From assembly GCF_001746205.1 (NCBI RefSeq), contig NZ_MDCO01000006.1, forward strand, positions 186,001 through 250,000: a stretch of 64,000 nt of DNA. Reading direction: 5' to 3'. The position numbers and the translations under genes were made by a program. Each line of letters starts with the position of its first letter. The stretch's first letter is position 1. This DNA is from Brachyspira hampsonii. GTDB lineage: Bacteria > Spirochaetota > Brachyspiria > Brachyspirales > Brachyspiraceae. The notes under the pieces are model-generated. The model was not told where the DNA came from. It made no database searches and saw only the letters and a program-made list of their open reading frames with translations. Shown here piece after piece: positions 43,008-52,631 of the stretch.

Positions 43008-44018
43008 TTATTCAATATTTTTTCTTTTCTGTTCTTTTAGATAATTTTTTTTAGCCTCTTCTATGTTTATAAATGATTCCATTGTGCTGTTTAAATTAGC
43101 TTTTAATTTCTGTCTTTCTTCTAGTGCTTGTTTCCTATTTTGCTTGAATGCTTTTTCATGACTTTTCATAATATCTAAATCTCTTATTATCCCAGCCTGA
43201 GCCTTAGCAATTTCAACAGCAGCTTCTAAAACTTCTTTGGCATCATTATAACCCTGTTCAATTCTCCTGTATGCACCTTCTGGAGAAAAATCCAAAGTAC
43301 CATTTATAAGATTGCCTAAATCTTCCTGAGGACATATCTCGTATATAGTAGCCGATGAATCTCTTCTGTCTTTTATAATCTCATCAGCCTTCAAATGTAT
43401 AACCATTATATCAGTACAGCCTTCATCATAAAGCGGAGTAAGAGGAGAATTATCTTTTATACCTCCGTCCAAATATACCTCGCTGTCAACTTTCTCTACA
43501 GGAAATAAAATAGGTATGGCAGATGATGCAAGAAGTATATCAATCATATCCTTTTCACTTCTTCCATTTAATTTGAAATAATGGGCATTGAATGAAGGTA
43601 TATGAGTGCAGGCACAGTAAATAGGAAAATCCATATTTGAAATATAGTTTAAATCAATATGCTTGTTTATGATGCTCACAAGTCCGTCCCTAGAGAGAAC
43701 ACCTGTAGAAGCAAGAATACCCACAAAAGCAGCAACAGCGGGATTGGTCATAAGCATAGCACCATATTTGCCGAAACCTTTAATAGTGCTTTCTATGTCA
43801 ATGCTTAATATTTTGTCTTTGATTTCTCTAGTCCAAATTTTCTCGGCTAGATTGTGATTGTCCAAAGCAAAAAGACATGCATTCAAAGCCCCTACAGAAG
43901 CCCCCGAAACAGCCTTTATATTTCTGTCAAGCCCAACCTCTTTTAAATACTTCCAAACGCCGATTTGATAAGCGCCCTTACCGCCTCCGCCGTCCAAAAC
44001 AAGCCCCAATTTATCCAT
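43008..44018 (-). CDS. Patatin-like phospholipase
   Basis: 336 residues. The oxyanion loop is 'DGGGGKGAYQIG' (residues 9-20), the nucleophile elbow 'SGASVGALNA' carries Ser41, and the catalytic Asp lies in 'VYLDGGIKDNSPL'. This is the Ser-Asp dyad of patatin-type lipid acyl hydrolases, which cleave acyl chains from membrane lipids. A charged helical tail of about 80 residues follows. It begins nine bases after the end of a broken TPR gene, with which it once formed an operon. No signal peptide is visible, so it is probably cytoplasmic or peripheral to the membrane. Confidence 0.9.
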   Translation of the reverse strand: MDKLGLVLDGGGGKGAYQIGVWKYLKEVGLDRNIKAVSGASVGALNACLFALDNHNLAEKIWTREIKDKILSIDIESTIKGFGKYGAMLMTNPAVAAFVGILASTGVLSRDGLVSIINKHIDLNYISNMDFPIYCACTHIPSFNAHYFKLNGRSEKDMIDILLASSAIPILFPVEKVDSEVYLDGGIKDNSPLTPLYDEGCTDIMVIHLKADEIIKDRRDSSATIYEICPQEDLGNLINGTLDFSPEGAYRRIEQGYNDAKEVLEAAVEIAKAQAGIIRDLDIMKSHEKAFKQNRKQALEERQKLKANLNSTMESFINIEEAKKNYLKEQKRKNIE

Positions 44019-44027
44019 AATGTTTTC

Positions 44028-45907
44028 TCACTTTATTTCTAATTTCAACTTTTTTGATTTTGCTTTCTTTAATTTTTCTAAAATAGATAATATAACATCA
44101 TAATTATATCCTTTATCTTCCAAAGTAAAAGCTATAAAATCAATATCTCCAATTATTCTGTTGTTATTCATTTCTAGTACATAATTTTCACCTTCATTGT
44201 CATTATCTTCATCATATTCTTCATTTTGATCTATTGTTTTATAAAAAGAATATTTAAGTTTTGATGATAAATCTTTATAAAAATTTCCAGATTTTGTTTT
44301 TAATTCGTTTGCTAAACTTTGGTCTAATGCCATAGCTCTATTTAATGCTTCTTCTATTAAAAATCTGTTGCCTCCACTTGTTAGTAACGCTTCAGCTTTA
44401 TTCATAAATGCCAAAGGTATTTCATTATTTATTTTTATAGCTTTATCATAATATTCTACAGCTTTTGAGTTTCTTTAAATACTCTGTATATTACACCTAA
44501 ATTAATATTTGCATCATAACTATTTGGATCTAATTTAACTGCTTTTATCATAGGTTCTTTTGCCTTTTGAGAATCTCTAGCATATACATAACTCATAGTT
44601 TATTATAGTTATTATAATAATTATCTAATCCTTTTTTAACGGATAAATCAAAGTTTATAGCAGCTTCTTCATATTTGTTTGCTTCTTCATATTTACTTAA
44701 ATTTAATAAAGCTTCTCCCATTTTTTTGATATAATTCTGCTGTATCTAATCCCTGAGTTTTAGCCTTTTCTAATAAATATAAACTTCCTTCAAAATCTCC
44801 TTCTTTTTCTAACAATTCTATTGCTAAATCAAAAATTAAATTTGCTGAGGCTGATATTTTAGGAGTTTCTTTTTTTTCTTCTATTTCCACTAAGTCTATA
44901 TCTGTCAATTCGTTTATCATAGCTACTGACAAATCAAAATATGAATTCTCTTTCTCCAAATCCATATTTAAATTACTAGCTGCATAATTTTTTAGCAAAT
45001 TAAACTGTACTTCTTTTTCATCTTTACCTGACATATCAACTATGCTGTCTACAATATATTTTTCATCTGTTTCTAGTTTTTCTATCTTTTTTATATTGCC
45101 AAGCAAAGGCACTTCTATATCTTCAAGCTCATTTAATTTTGCTTTGTCCAATGCCTCAAAGAATTTATCAGCTATTTTACTATTAGATAAAAGCGTATTA
45201 TAAAGGCTAATCATACTTATTTTATCGCTTGGATTTATTCCTATTTTATCCATCATTGGTTTTAACATCATCAAGTCATTAAGCGAGTAGCTGCCTTTAG
45301 TAGCCAAAAAGAAATCAGAAATAATACATAGCATTTTTTCATTATTATTTTCTAAGTCTTTATACAATACTCCGTCAAACTCTAAATATTCTATTGTTGA
45401 CTCAAGATGTACAACATTCATACTTCTTTCTAGTTTATCTATTCTTGTAGACTCTCTAATCAAAGCCGACATTGACATAGTCATCATTTTCTGCATTTGA
45501 GAATACAGTTCATTAAATTCTTTATCTATTTGAGTAACTAGGCAGTTAAGTTTGCAGTTTACTCCCATTATAGCATCAAAAGTTAATTTACCCTGCTGTG
45601 CTAGTTTGTGTATCATCTTTATGCTTGCCTGCTGAGATACTGCAAAATCTCTGTCTATCTCGCCTCTTAATTTTCTATTTTTACCTGTAATATCTCACCA
45701 TAAATTTTTCAAAAATACCTGATTAGCTAATTTTTCTGCTTTTGCTTTTCCTTCTGATATTGCTGAGCTTGCCTGTGCTGCTAATCTTGTTAATTGTTTT
45801 CCATTATCTTTGAACTCTTCATAAACTTTATCCACATACTCATCTATTGCAGTTTTTTCTTCTTCTGTTAAATCATTGTCATAAGGCATGGTAAAATTAA
45901 AGTCCAT
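44028..45907 (-). pseudogene. Broken TPR-containing gene
   Basis: Read on the minus strand from the ATG at 45907, the frame meets a TGA at 45695-45697 after 'FLKNLW' and then continues open in the same frame through 45616 down to about 44720. A frameshift near an A7 run ('YQKNGRS' versus 'KKMGEALLNLSKYEEA') and two more shifts at about 44600 and 44470 follow. TPR units 'YEEAAINFDLSVKKG', 'AKEPMIKAVKLDPNSYDAN' and 'VEYYDKAIKINNEIPLAFMNKAEAL' appear in succession, ending at 44028. Joined, it would encode about 625 residues: a helical N-terminal region with several Cys and Met, and a TPR tail. One nonsense codon and at least three frameshifts make it non-functional unless there are assembly errors. 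Confidence 0.8.
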
Positions 45908-46006
45908 ACTAAACTCCGATTAAATATGTTCTATAATAATTATATGTAAAAAATAATTGAAATTCAAGTTTTATTTTATATATAAATTTTATACAGCAAG
46001 TAATTC

Positions 46007-46243
46007 TTAATTATTATCTATTTTTCCTATATGTATTTTATTTGAATTATCAATATTTTCTTCTGAAATGTATTCTGCTGATATATCTATAATATTTGTT
46101 TCTTCTCTATTTTCTATCCCTTCTGCCGAATCTTCATTATCTATTTTTTTACCTTCTATTTTGTTACTCAATGCCTCTAAAACATTTTCAAATCTCTCAT
46201 CAAAATCATCAACTGCATTCATTATAATTTCAAAAATATCCAT
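46007..46243 (-). CDS. Small acidic hypothetical protein
   Basis: 78 residues, rich in Glu, Asp, Ile and Asn, starting 'MDIFEIIMNAVDDFDERFENVL'. No signal peptide or known domain. A very good AAGGAG site lies nine bases before the ATG, supporting real expression. It lies 99 bases upstream of the broken TPR gene and points the same way, so it may have belonged to that operon. Function unknown. Confidence 0.6.
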   Translation of the reverse strand: MDIFEIIMNAVDDFDERFENVLEALSNKIEGKKIDNEDSAEGIENREETNIIDISAEYISEENIDNSNKIHIGKIDNN

Positions 46244-46340
46244 AAAATATACTCCTTAAATATTTATTCAATATTGTTATTATAGTATATGCATGTGTCA
46301 AAAATTGTCATTTATACTTGCTTAATTTTTATTACATATA

Positions 46341-46536
46341 CCCGCCCTTTATGTTTTTTGATCTTATCTTTTATTTCTGTTTTTTATTTCTTTATTGCTT
46401 AATTAGAATTTACAGCCCCACCCAAGCATTTTTTAAATTTTAAAAATCCAACAACGCACGGTTAGCTAAATTAAAAATATAAATAGATTAATAATTCAAC
46501 TTTTATTATATTTAAAAATATGCTTACCGTGCGGTA
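46341..46536 (+). repeat. Modular A+B intergenic element, copy 7
   Basis: Module A runs from CCCGCCCTTTATG to CCCCACCCAAGC. Module B is bracketed by AACGCACGGTTAGC and GCTTACCGTGCGGT. Module A and the left half of B are nearly identical to copy 6. Confidence 0.8.
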
Positions 46537-46617
46537 ATTTTTAATTCTTAGTATTTATATATTGTCTAATAATTTTGATAATGATGTTTAATATAATAAA
46601 TCATCTGAGGTTTATTT

Positions 46618-46871
46618 ATGAAAGACATAGAAATTAAATTTACAATTATAAATTTATTTTTAATATCAATATTTTTATTTGCATTAATATATTTTATACA
46701 TGCTAAAAATGCTGATAGAATATTCGATAAAATATTAGAAAATTACAGTCTAAAGGTTATGATTTAGCTGATAATAGATTAAAAGATGAGTACAGACAAA
46801 AAATTATTAATTTATCTAAACAAGGTTATGAAGCTACCAAAAGAATATGCGATGAAATGGGGTGGGATTAG
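46618..46871 (+). pseudogene. Small membrane protein gene with frameshift
   Basis: From the ATG at 46618 (GAGG upstream) it encodes a short N-terminus, a 22-residue membrane helix and 'YFIHAKNADRIFDKILENY', then stops early near 46766. Shifting frame at about 46745 restores 'SKGYDLADNRLKDEYRQKII...KRICDEMGWD' to a TAG at 46869. The intact form would be about 84 residues. Function unknown. Confidence 0.6.
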
Positions 46872-46957
46872 CATAAATAAAAATTATAATTCAATATTGA
46901 AAAAAATCAGTATTATATTATTATCATTAATCAGTAAATTTAAGGTTTATAAATACT

Positions 46958-47641
46958 ATGAATAAATTAGATTTAGTAATATTTGATATGGATGGGCTTT
47001 TACTTGATACTGAAACTATAAGTTTAAAAGCTTGGAAAAAAACTTTTAAAAATTATAAAATCAATATTAATGTAGAAAAATTATTCTTCAGTAAAATATT
47101 AGGCTCAAATGAAGCTTCTATAAAAAATACTATTATAGAAATATCAAAAATTGATGAGAAAACATTTGAAGATATTATAAATAATCAAATTGAAGAGGCT
47201 TTTAATATAGTAAGAGAAGATGGTATAAATATAAAAAAGGGTGCTATTAAGCTTATTAATTTTTTAAAAGATAAAAAAATAAAAAAAGCTATAGCAAGTT
47301 CAAGCATAAAAAGAAAAGTTGATTTGTATTTAGATAAAACTAATATCAAAAAAGAATTTGATTATATAATTTGCGGAGATGATGTAAAATTTCCAAAACC
47401 TTATCCTGATTTATATAATAATGCATGCAGTTATTTCAATGCTGATAAAAATAATGTAATAATATTAGAAGATTCTAAAAATGGTTTATTATCTGCTAAA
47501 AATGCTGATATAGAAAAAAGATTTTATGTTCCTGATTTGCTTTTACTATCTGAAGAAGATGAAAAAGAATTATCATATAAGAAATTTAATGATTTAATAG
47601 AAGTAAAAAATTATATAGATAATAATTTTCAATATAATTAA
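46958..47641 (+). CDS. HAD-superfamily hydrolase (beta-phosphoglucomutase/phosphatase-like)
   Basis: 227 residues. Motif I is 'VIFDMDGLLLDTETI' (nucleophile Asp in DxD, residues 9-11), motif II is 'KAIASSS', motif III is the Lys in 'GDDVKFPKPYPDLY', and motif IV is 'VIILEDSKNGLLSA'. A helical cap of type C1 lies between motifs I and II. This matches subfamily IA phosphatases and mutases such as beta-phosphoglucomutase and phosphoglycolate phosphatase; the sugar or organic phosphate substrate is not determinable. AAGG lies about 11 bases before the ATG. It stands alone between repeat copies 7 and 8. Confidence 0.88.
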   Translation: MNKLDLVIFDMDGLLLDTETISLKAWKKTFKNYKININVEKLFFSKILGSNEASIKNTIIEISKIDEKTFEDIINNQIEEAFNIVREDGINIKKGAIKLINFLKDKKIKKAIASSSIKRKVDLYLDKTNIKKEFDYIICGDDVKFPKPYPDLYNNACSYFNADKNNVIILEDSKNGLLSAKNADIEKRFYVPDLLLLSEEDEKELSYKKFNDLIEVKNYIDNNFQYN

Positions 47642-47656
47642 GTTTTATTATAATTT

Positions 47657-47852
47657 CCCGCCCTTTAAAATTTGATACTATATTAGAAATTGCAATTCTA
47701 ATTATATTTAAAGCCTAATCAGAAATTAAAGCACCCACCCAAGATTTTTTAAATTTAAAATACATATAACGCACGGTAAATGCATTTTTATTAATTGTTT
47801 AAATTATAATTCTTACTTAACTTATATTTTAAATTCTACTTTGCGTGCGTTT
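47657..47852 (+). repeat. Modular A+B intergenic element, copy 8
   Basis: Module A runs from CCCGCCCTTTAAA to GCACCCACCCAAG. Module B is bracketed by TAACGCACGGTAAA and TTTGCGTGCGTTT. Located between the convergent HAD and lipoprotein genes. Confidence 0.78.
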
Positions 47853-47869
47853 TTATAAAAAATATATAA

Positions 47870-48295
47870 TTATCTTATCTTTGTTAAATTGCCTTCGCCT
47901 AAGGTATTATTATTGGCATAAAAATAAAAATTCATGTAACTATTATTGAAAGATAGTGTAAAATCATATTTATATCCCGATGAAGTAATAGAAACTTTAT
48001 ATACATTGTCAGAAACTTTTATTATATTTTCTTTATAGGCAGTATTATAGAAGTTTATAAGACTTCCGTTCATTCTTATAGATAAAGCACTTCCGCTTCC
48101 TAATGTTACGCTAACAAATGCCTGAGAACTTAAATTATTATTTTCTCTTACTGTAATTGAGCCTTCATAAGTTCCATAATATTTATCATCTATTCCATTA
48201 TTACTGTCAAAAGATAATGAACCTGTATTAAAATTAAGACAGCTGGATATAAAAAAAGCAGAAAATATTATTATTATTTTTGATAATCTGTTCAT
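47870..48295 (-). CDS. Small hypothetical lipoprotein
   Basis: 141 residues. Signal peptide with lipobox FFISSC (Cys at residue 19), then a short linker and a beta-rich domain starting 'DDKYYGTYEGSITVREN'. The 'KYYGTYEGS' opening and length resemble the lipoprotein at 9779-10468 ('KYSGIWSSS'), suggesting one loose family of small barrel-like lipoproteins. AAAGG lies ahead of the ATG. Membrane-anchored; function unknown. Confidence 0.75.
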   Translation of the reverse strand: MNRLSKIIIIFSAFFISSCLNFNTGSLSFDSNNGIDDKYYGTYEGSITVRENNNLSSQAFVSVTLGSGSALSIRMNGSLINFYNTAYKENIIKVSDNVYKVSITSSGYKYDFTLSFNNSYMNFYFYANNNTLGEGNLTKIR

Positions 48296-48363
48296 ATTTT
48301 TACCTTTAGATATATAATACTACAAAATAAATTTATGTCAAAGAAATTAAAAGGAGAATATTT

Positions 48364-48819
48364 ATGAAACTAGGAGAAGCATTATTAAAAAAAGATGAAT
48401 ATATAAAAAAAATTGATAATCTAAAAAAAAGGGTAAAAAATAATGTTGTTGTAAAAGAAGATAATGAAAATAATGAAGACCCTAATGATTTAATTAAAGA
48501 ATATATAGAAACAAATAATGAATTATCAGATTTAATTGTTAAAATCAGCAATAAAGAACATACAACAAAACTAGAAATAGGAGTATCAATATCAGAAGCT
48601 ATTGATATAAGGGATAAATTAAGCAGAGAAATGGATATTTATAAAAGCGTTTTGAAAGAAGTAAACAGCAAAGATTTTAGAACAGCAAAAAATGAAGTAA
48701 AAATGACAGTATTAGTTAATGTCAAAGAAATGCAAAAAGAATTTGATAAATTATCAAAAGCATTTAATGATATTGATATTATGATACAGTCAGCTAATTG
48801 GAATACTGATTTACAATGA
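48364..48819 (+). CDS. DIP1984/septicolysin-like family protein
   Basis: 151 residues, wholly alpha-helical and highly charged. The start 'MKLGEALLKKDEYIKKIDNLKKRV' and the later 'EDPNDLIKEYIETNNELSDLIVKISNKEHTT' and 'ISEAIDIRDKL' follow the DIP1984 family pattern (sometimes named septicolysin). Family members are small cytoplasmic coiled-coil proteins without a demonstrated activity; the toxin-like name should not be taken literally. AAAGGAG precedes the ATG. Divergent from the lipoprotein gene at 47870. Confidence 0.82.
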   Translation: MKLGEALLKKDEYIKKIDNLKKRVKNNVVVKEDNENNEDPNDLIKEYIETNNELSDLIVKISNKEHTTKLEIGVSISEAIDIRDKLSREMDIYKSVLKEVNSKDFRTAKNEVKMTVLVNVKEMQKEFDKLSKAFNDIDIMIQSANWNTDLQ

Positions 48820-48992
48820 ATAATAAGTATCGGCTATAGACAATAATATTCGTACCAGAATTTACTATTTTAATAGCATAATTATTTTTATAATATTTCT
48901 GATTTCTTTAATGCCATACATTTTTATTGAGTATTTTATTTTGAAATTATTATTTTTATTTTCTTAAATTTTTATAAAGAAATATTACTGTT

Positions 48993-49076
48993 TAACGCAC
49001 GATTAGTGATGCTTTATCTATAACTAAGATTTTAATTTATATTTTTATTTTATTTTTTACTACTCTGCGTGCGTTG
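48993..49076 (+). repeat. Module B only, copy 9
   Basis: AACGCACGATTAG and CTCTGCGTGCGTT flank about 60 AT-rich bases. Module A is absent; the preceding 170 bases (48820-48992) are featureless AT-rich DNA. The outer eight bases of the arms pair perfectly. Confidence 0.7.
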
Positions 49077-49150
49077 TTTAAATTACAATTTTTATTATTA
49101 TATATAGCATAATAAATTAAAGTTATCAATAATTCACTATAATAATAGCT

Positions 49151-51094
49151 CTAATTTACTTTTTCTTTTACTATACCATTTCTATATGCATTCAAAAGTT
49201 CTAGCAAATCATCAATTCTTTTTTCTAAATCTTTTCCAATATCGGTTTCTCCAACAGTAATTCTTTTAACAAATCTTTCTACTATTATGGATTTAGGACT
49301 TAATTTAAATCCGGATTCAACTACTTCGGCAAAAGGTCTATGCTCTGCTATTACCATCATATTAGAGTTAGAAATTAAAGTGTATCCTCCTATTCCTGTG
49401 TTTTTATGGTATGCTTTAGATAAACCTCCATCTATAACAAGAAGTATTCCTCCGCCTTTTATAGGACTTTCACCTTTATGAGTTTTTACAGGTACATGTC
49501 CGTTTATTATATGGGATCTTTTAGGATCTAGTTCAAACTCTTTTAGAATGGTTTGACAGTATTCTTTGCTGTCTACATAAAAATAATATGCATTATAATG
49601 TTCCTGATGAATTTCTTTATCATTTATAAAATATCTTTCAAAAGTAGTCATTTTATTTTTTCCGAAAAGCGGAGATTTAGGACCGCACCATAAATACCAG
49701 CAGTAATCAAGAGCATTTAATTGCTCTTCGCTTCCTGCTTCTGAGTAAAAAGCCTTTCTCACTTTATCTTCTACCTGATTTAAATATTTTCTTCCAGACA
49801 AATATTGATTATCTATATAAACATCATCAAAAGAACCGTCTTCTTTTGTAGGTATGCATCCATGATAAAGAAGATTTCCATTGAATATTTTGTATATACC
49901 TCCTTTTGAATACATATAATTGGCATGTCTTTGCAAAGCCGGGCTATTCATAAATGAGAATGCTAAAGTTTGTATAAGAGTGCTTTCAGATTCTGTAAGC
50001 TCGAAAGGATTATTTTTATCTATTGTAGGGAAATTTTTATCTTTAAGCTCATAAGTTTTATTATTTATTGTTATAGTACCATTATCATAATCTATTTTAT
50101 CAAGCAGTATTCTATCATTCATTCCATAATTCGGATGTCTTTTTATAAGCTGGCATTCTAATTTGAATTGTATTATTGATATAGCTTTATGCATTTTAGC
50201 GGCAAGATCTTTGTCTACTTCATCATAAATGTTTTTATCTAAAGTATTAGGTTTAAAAACCTCGCATGGATCATCTTTATAAATATCATTTGCAAAAGAA
50301 GATAAAGACCTTAAATTAATACCATAACTATATTCAAGCAAATCAAAATTATTATATCTTATAGCCAAACGAACAGCATTTGCAACGCATATTAAACTTC
50401 CTTTTGCTGCTCCCATCCAATGTATATCATGATTTCCCCAAGCGATATCAACTTCATTAAAAGTCATTATACTTTCCATCACCTTATCTGGGTGAGGTCC
50501 CCTATCGTAAATATCTCCTACTATATGAAGTCTGTCTACACTGCATTGGCGAATAAGCTGACATAATGCTAGTATAAATTTATCAGCAGCAGATACTTCT
50601 ATAATAGAATCTATAATAGAAAAATAATAATTTTCTTTATTTTCTTCAGAATCAGTTTGCAGAAGTTCATCTAATATATAAGCAAAATTAGAAGGCATTT
50701 TTTTTCTTATTTTGGATCTTGTATATTTACTAGTTACTAGTTTGCATACTCTTATAAGTCTGTATATGGTTATTCTAGACCAATCAGCAAAATCCGGATC
50801 ATTAGATTTTTTATTTAGTAAATTTTTAGTATCTACTATTAATATCTGTAATTCCACTCTGTCATGTTCAGGCAAAGTATTTTTAAAAAGTAATTCAATT
50901 TTTTCTTTTATTACCCCAGAGGAAGTACCTATTAGATATTCAAATCCATCAGATTCTCCATGTATATCACTTAAAAAATATTCAGTACCCTTAGGCAATT
51001 GAGATATAGCTTTTAAATTGATAATTTCTACAGAAGCATCATCTATTGTAGGGTATTTTCTGGATAATAATTCTAAATAATCTTTATCTCTCAT
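49151..51094 (-). CDS. fbp: Fructose-1,6-bisphosphatase, class 3
   Basis: 647 residues, the long Firmicutes-type (class III) enzyme, which removes the 1-phosphate of fructose-1,6-bisphosphate in gluconeogenesis. The metallophosphatase metal-binding motifs are 'YFLSDIHGESDGFEYLIG', 'HIVGDIYDRGPHPDKVM' and 'IAWGNHDIHWMG'. The C-terminal half includes 'HIINGHVPVKTHKGESPIKGGG'. The start is the ATG at 51094, preceded by GGAG at a good distance; an ATG seven codons upstream lacks one. It stands alone and fits with PPDK as the reversible part of sugar metabolism in this organism. Confidence 0.95.
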   Translation of the reverse strand: MRDKDYLELLSRKYPTIDDASVEIINLKAISQLPKGTEYFLSDIHGESDGFEYLIGTSSGVIKEKIELLFKNTLPEHDRVELQILIVDTKNLLNKKSNDPDFADWSRITIYRLIRVCKLVTSKYTRSKIRKKMPSNFAYILDELLQTDSEENKENYYFSIIDSIIEVSAADKFILALCQLIRQCSVDRLHIVGDIYDRGPHPDKVMESIMTFNEVDIAWGNHDIHWMGAAKGSLICVANAVRLAIRYNNFDLLEYSYGINLRSLSSFANDIYKDDPCEVFKPNTLDKNIYDEVDKDLAAKMHKAISIIQFKLECQLIKRHPNYGMNDRILLDKIDYDNGTITINNKTYELKDKNFPTIDKNNPFELTESESTLIQTLAFSFMNSPALQRHANYMYSKGGIYKIFNGNLLYHGCIPTKEDGSFDDVYIDNQYLSGRKYLNQVEDKVRKAFYSEAGSEEQLNALDYCWYLWCGPKSPLFGKNKMTTFERYFINDKEIHQEHYNAYYFYVDSKEYCQTILKEFELDPKRSHIINGHVPVKTHKGESPIKGGGILLVIDGGLSKAYHKNTGIGGYTLISNSNMMVIAEHRPFAEVVESGFKLSPKSIIVERFVKRITVGETDIGKDLEKRIDDLLELLNAYRNGIVKEKVN

Positions 51095-51195
51095 AATAAA
51101 AACTCCGATTATCATATATTAAATATTATATACAAAAATAAGATTAAATCTATAGAATACATAAAAATGATAATTTTAAAATACAAAATATATAG

Positions 51196-51223
51196 TTGAC
51201 AAAAAAAATAATTATTATATAAT
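51196..51223 (+). promoter_or_regulatory. Promoter of the tRNA cluster
   Basis: TTGACA, 16-base spacer, TATAAT, ending 17 bases before tRNA-Pro. Both hexamers are consensus, as expected for stable RNA genes. Confidence 0.8.
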
Positions 51224-51240
51224 GATTAAACATAATTTAA

Positions 51241-51314
51241 CGGGATGTAGCGCAATTGGTTAGCGTACCTGCTTTGGGAGCAGGGGGTTGTGAGTTCGAG
51301 TCTCACCATCCCGA
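51241..51314 (+). tRNA. tRNA-Pro (TGG)
   Basis: Acceptor arms CGGGATG/CATCCCG with discriminator A. The anticodon stem CCTGC/GCAGG encloses loop TTTGGGA with anticodon TGG, and the T arm is GTGAG-TTCGAGT-CTCAC. CCA is not encoded. Confidence 0.96.
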
Positions 51315-51316
51315 AT

Positions 51317-51390
51317 GCGCTAGTAGCTCAATTGGATAGAGCAACTGCCTTCTAAGCAGTAGGTTACAGGTTCGATTCCTGTCTGGCGCG
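51317..51390 (+). tRNA. tRNA-Arg (TCT)
   Basis: Acceptor arms GCGCTAG/CTGGCGC (one G-U), anticodon stem ACTGC/GCAGT with loop CTTCTAA (anticodon TCT), T arm ACAGG-TTCGATT-CCTGT. It begins two bases after tRNA-Pro and shares its transcript. It reads the AGA codon heavily used in this AT-rich genome. Confidence 0.96.
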
Positions 51391-51470
51391 TATATAAACG
51401 ACATTGTTGCTTTGTCATCGTTTATAATTTTTATATGATAAAAAATAATAACTCTTTTTAATGTTTAAAT

Positions 51471-51545
51471 GGCGAATGTAGCTCAGTTGGTTAGAGCGCC
51501 AGATTGTGGATCTGGATGTCGCGGGTTCAAGTCCCGTCTTTCGCC
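51471..51545 (+). tRNA. tRNA-His (GTG)
   Basis: The extra G(-1) opposite C73 typical of tRNA-His is present. Acceptor arms GCGAATG/CTTTCGC (one mismatch), anticodon stem CCAGA/TCTGG with loop TTGTGGA (anticodon GTG), T arm GCGGG-TTCAAGT-CCCGT. It lies 80 bases past tRNA-Arg. Confidence 0.95.
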
Positions 51546-51825
51546 CATTTCTTTTTTTAATTATAATTAATATCAGTCTATTTCTCATAGCAGATTTAGT
51601 TTCCTATATGAATATATTTTGTTATAGCAAAGACAGTTTATTTATTTCCAAATATGTAAAAAAATTAAGACTTTTATATAATTCATGTTTTGTATAAATT
51701 GTACATATGGTAGTTTTGAAACGAGCCTAATATTAATAATAAGTAGAAAATTCTTTATTTAGATTGTTGATTTTTAATTTTATGTAATATAAATTATTAA
51801 AAATTTTTATTGGAGATTATAAAAA

Positions 51826-52491
51826 ATGAAAAAAGTAAAACAGATATCATTAGTTATTGTTTTAATATTATCAGCTAATATCAAAGTATTTGCAGAAAGC
51901 GGTTTTGAGGCGTCTCTAAATGTTCCTTTAGGAGCATCATTTGGTATTATTTGTGGAGAAACGACTTCTTCAGTTAATACAAAAATGGGATTTGATGCAG
52001 GAGTTAAGGCTCAAATAGGATATATGTTTGATTTCGGCAGATTTGGCTTAAGTATTTTGGGAGATTTAGGATATGGTTTTGACAGTTATAGATATTCAAT
52101 TAATGCTTTAAATAATAATGCAAATTTTAATTTGTATCTGCATAATTTTCAGATAGGTATTCTTCCTAAATTTAATTTCGGCAGCTTTGCAATAGGAATA
52201 GGCGGAGGAATAAAAATACCTTTTTCAGGTACAATTGAAAGAGAATATGTATATAATGCATTGAATAAAGTAAATTACAACTCTTCATTTTTTACATCAA
52301 ATATTATAGGCTATGTTAAAATTACATTTGATCAGTATTTTTTCTTCAGCGATAAATTTTCTTTTGTTTTGGGGTCTTATATAGGGTATGATATAGGTCT
52401 TTCTCCAAAAGTTAATCCAGATAATAGAATAGATAGTTTTGATGTAGGTATTCAGTTGGGCTTAAGATTTGCCCCAAAAATTGCTGATTAA
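51826..52491 (+). CDS. Tandem outer-membrane protein paralogue 1
   Basis: 221 residues. The signal peptide ends at 'KVFAESGFEA' (cleavage after FA), followed by alternating hydrophobic and polar strands rich in Gly and aromatic residues and a terminal strand 'DVGIQLGLRFAPKIAD', as in outer-membrane barrels. It is the first of five consecutive paralogues sharing 'SGFEA.LN.PLGASFGI', 'GFDAGV.AQ.GYMFDFG.FGLS' and 'IGILPKFNFG'. Same GGAGATTATAAAAAATG start context as the next gene. Probably a surface-exposed porin-like or antigenic protein; function unknown. Confidence 0.8.
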   Translation: MKKVKQISLVIVLILSANIKVFAESGFEASLNVPLGASFGIICGETTSSVNTKMGFDAGVKAQIGYMFDFGRFGLSILGDLGYGFDSYRYSINALNNNANFNLYLHNFQIGILPKFNFGSFAIGIGGGIKIPFSGTIEREYVYNALNKVNYNSSFFTSNIIGYVKITFDQYFFFSDKFSFVLGSYIGYDIGLSPKVNPDNRIDSFDVGIQLGLRFAPKIAD

Positions 52492-52631
52492 ATATTTTAA
52501 TATTTATGCAATTTGAATATTAAAATACTACTTAATTAAGTATAAAATTCTTTTTATATTGTTGATTTTTAATAAAAATTAATGTAGATTATAATTAATT
52601 AATTAAAAATAGTTAATGGAGATTATAAAAA

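Noticed and set aside
45695-45697. In-frame TGA in the TPR gene as a selenocysteine codon (selD is in the window)
   Set aside because: The residue context 'KNLW-DITG' is not a redox site, no SECIS-like hairpin is evident just downstream, and the same gene has several frameshifts, so ordinary decay is more likely.
48364-48819. The DIP1984/septicolysin-like protein as a pore-forming toxin
   Set aside because: It is short, highly charged, helical and lacks a signal peptide or membrane-inserting segment; the family name is historical.
51241-51545. tRNA cluster as an integration site
   Set aside because: No partial tRNA duplicates or integrase nearby; flanks are fbp and the surface-protein array with normal composition.
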